Below, piece after piece: positions 6,755-7,094 of a stretch of 7,094 nucleotides of DNA. The notes beneath the pieces were generated by a model that had not been told where the DNA came from, did not search any database, and worked only from the letters and a program-made list of their open reading frames with translations. A program made the translations under genes and the position numbers. Source of the stretch: UMGS1279 sp045630265 (GTDB lineage: Bacteria > Bacillota > Clostridia > Oscillospirales > Acutalibacteraceae); contig JAZQSV010000059.1 in assembly GCA_045630265.1 (NCBI GenBank), forward strand, positions 1 to 7,094, in the 5' to 3' direction. Numbering within the stretch: position 1 is the stretch's first letter; each line of letters opens with the position of its first letter.

Positions 6755-6783
6755 TTGACAAGAACTACATTTTGTATTATACT
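6755..6783 (+). promoter_or_regulatory. Sigma-A promoter of nrdD
   Basis: TTGACA (6755-6760), a 17-bp spacer and TATACT (6778-6783) give the same near-consensus hexamers and spacing as the tex promoter. Transcription would start near 6790. It is bracketed by NrdR-like boxes upstream and downstream, as expected for a repressed nrd promoter. Confidence 0.85.
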
Positions 6784-6794
6784 TATTTTCGCAC

Positions 6795-6810
6795 ACACAA
6801 GATATTGTGT
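6795..6810. promoter_or_regulatory. NrdR box 3 at the nrdD transcription start
   Basis: ACACAAGATATTGTGT matches the NrdR consensus at 15 of 16 positions, the best of the three. It begins about five bases after the expected transcription start. Bound NrdR there should block the promoter or early elongation. It starts 65 bp after box 2, close to twice the 32-bp spacing of boxes 1 and 2. Confidence 0.8.
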
Positions 6811-6832
6811 AATAAAATGTCGAAAACTATCA

Positions 6833-6840
6833 AGGAGAGG
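6833..6840 (+). promoter_or_regulatory. nrdD ribosome binding site
   Basis: AGGAGAGG ends six nucleotides before the ATG at 6847 and fixes the start of nrdD. Confidence 0.85.
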
Positions 6841-6846
6841 TGCAAA

Positions 6847-7094
6847 ATGTATACAGTTTTAAAGCGTGACGGAAAAATAGTAGACTTTAATCTAAACAAA
6901 ATTGCTGAAGCTATTTCTATGGCGTTTGACGCACAGGAAAAGCAATATAATCAAAACATTATTGACTTTTTGGCACTAAAGGTTACCGCCGATTTCGAGC
7001 CGAAGATTAAGGATCATCACATTGCCGTTGAGGATATTCAGGATAGTGTTGAATCTGTTTTGGTTCAGGCCGGCTATGCCGACGTTGCCAAGGC
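6847..7094 (+). CDS. nrdD: Anaerobic ribonucleoside-triphosphate reductase, N-terminal part
   Basis: Only the first 82 codons are present; the gene runs off the right edge. They form an ATP-cone domain, the allosteric ATP/dATP-sensing module of ribonucleotide reductases: VLKRDGKIVDFNLNKIAEAI at 4-23, followed by the helical part ending in DIQDSVESVLVQAGYADVAK. NrdR itself also has an ATP-cone but starts with a zinc ribbon, which is absent here. Class I and II reductases can carry the domain too. The class III assignment rests on the neighbouring NrdG2 activase gene and the NrdR-box promoter. The missing C-terminus should hold the glycyl radical site and a zinc-binding Cys cluster. The gene is transcribed separately from the activase gene, with about 57 nt of leader. 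Confidence 0.85.
   Translation, partial: MYTVLKRDGKIVDFNLNKIAEAISMAFDAQEKQYNQNIIDFLALKVTADFEPKIKDHHIAVEDIQDSVESVLVQAGYADVAK

Noticed and set aside
6760..6775. A possible fourth NrdR box between boxes 2 and 3, at the expected 32-bp phase
   Set aside because: Only about 9 of 16 positions match the consensus and the central core is missing. The sequence is explained by the promoter spacer.
3009..6821. Shared 12-mer AATAAAATGTCG near the tex promoter and in the nrdD leader
   Set aside because: It sits at different positions relative to the two promoters, upstream of the -35 in one and in the leader in the other, and is AT-rich, so coincidence is the likeliest explanation.

Overview
The window looks like chromosomal DNA of an anaerobic, fermentative Clostridia-type Firmicute, possibly a gut Oscillospiraceae-like lineage. 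The grounds are a glycolytic pyruvate, phosphate dikinase closely matching the clostridial enzyme, an oxygen-sensitive ribonucleotide reductase and its radical SAM activase, AT-rich intergenic DNA, strong AGGAGG-type ribosome binding sites and sigma-A promoters close to consensus. The species cannot be fixed from the sequence alone.

Layout. Positions 100-2733 (minus strand) hold ppdK, with its own promoter and a leader containing two inverted repeats. Positions 2734-3089 form a divergent AT-rich intergenic region. From a near-perfect promoter at 3021-3049 a plus-strand operon runs through tex (3090-5246), a Cof-type HAD hydrolase (5267-5986, TTG start) and an NrdG2-type radical SAM activase (6008-6694). 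It ends at a 58-nt terminator hairpin. A separate promoter (6755-6783) surrounded by three NrdR-box-like sites drives nrdD, which enters the window at 6847 and is cut by the right edge.

The main discovery is in the activase gene. Its frame is interrupted by one in-frame UGA (6098-6100) that falls exactly at the second cysteine of the radical SAM CX3CX2C cluster motif, giving C27-N-F-R-U31-P-F-C34. The frame is otherwise intact on both sides and starts from an excellent ribosome binding site. The three other full-length frames and the nrdD fragment, more than 1,900 codons, contain no in-frame UGA. The simplest reading is a selenoprotein in which selenocysteine replaces a cluster-ligating cysteine. 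A standard gene caller would truncate it to about 190 residues or call it a pseudogene. A stem-loop can be drawn just after the UGA, but it is not a textbook bacterial SECIS element, so selenocysteine insertion is inferred rather than proven.

How the genes fit together. NrdG2 would use S-adenosylmethionine to install the glycyl radical on NrdD, which makes deoxynucleotides without oxygen. The two genes are adjacent but separated by a terminator: the activase lies in the tex operon, while nrdD has its own NrdR-type control. Two of the NrdR-like boxes are built into the arms of the terminator hairpin.
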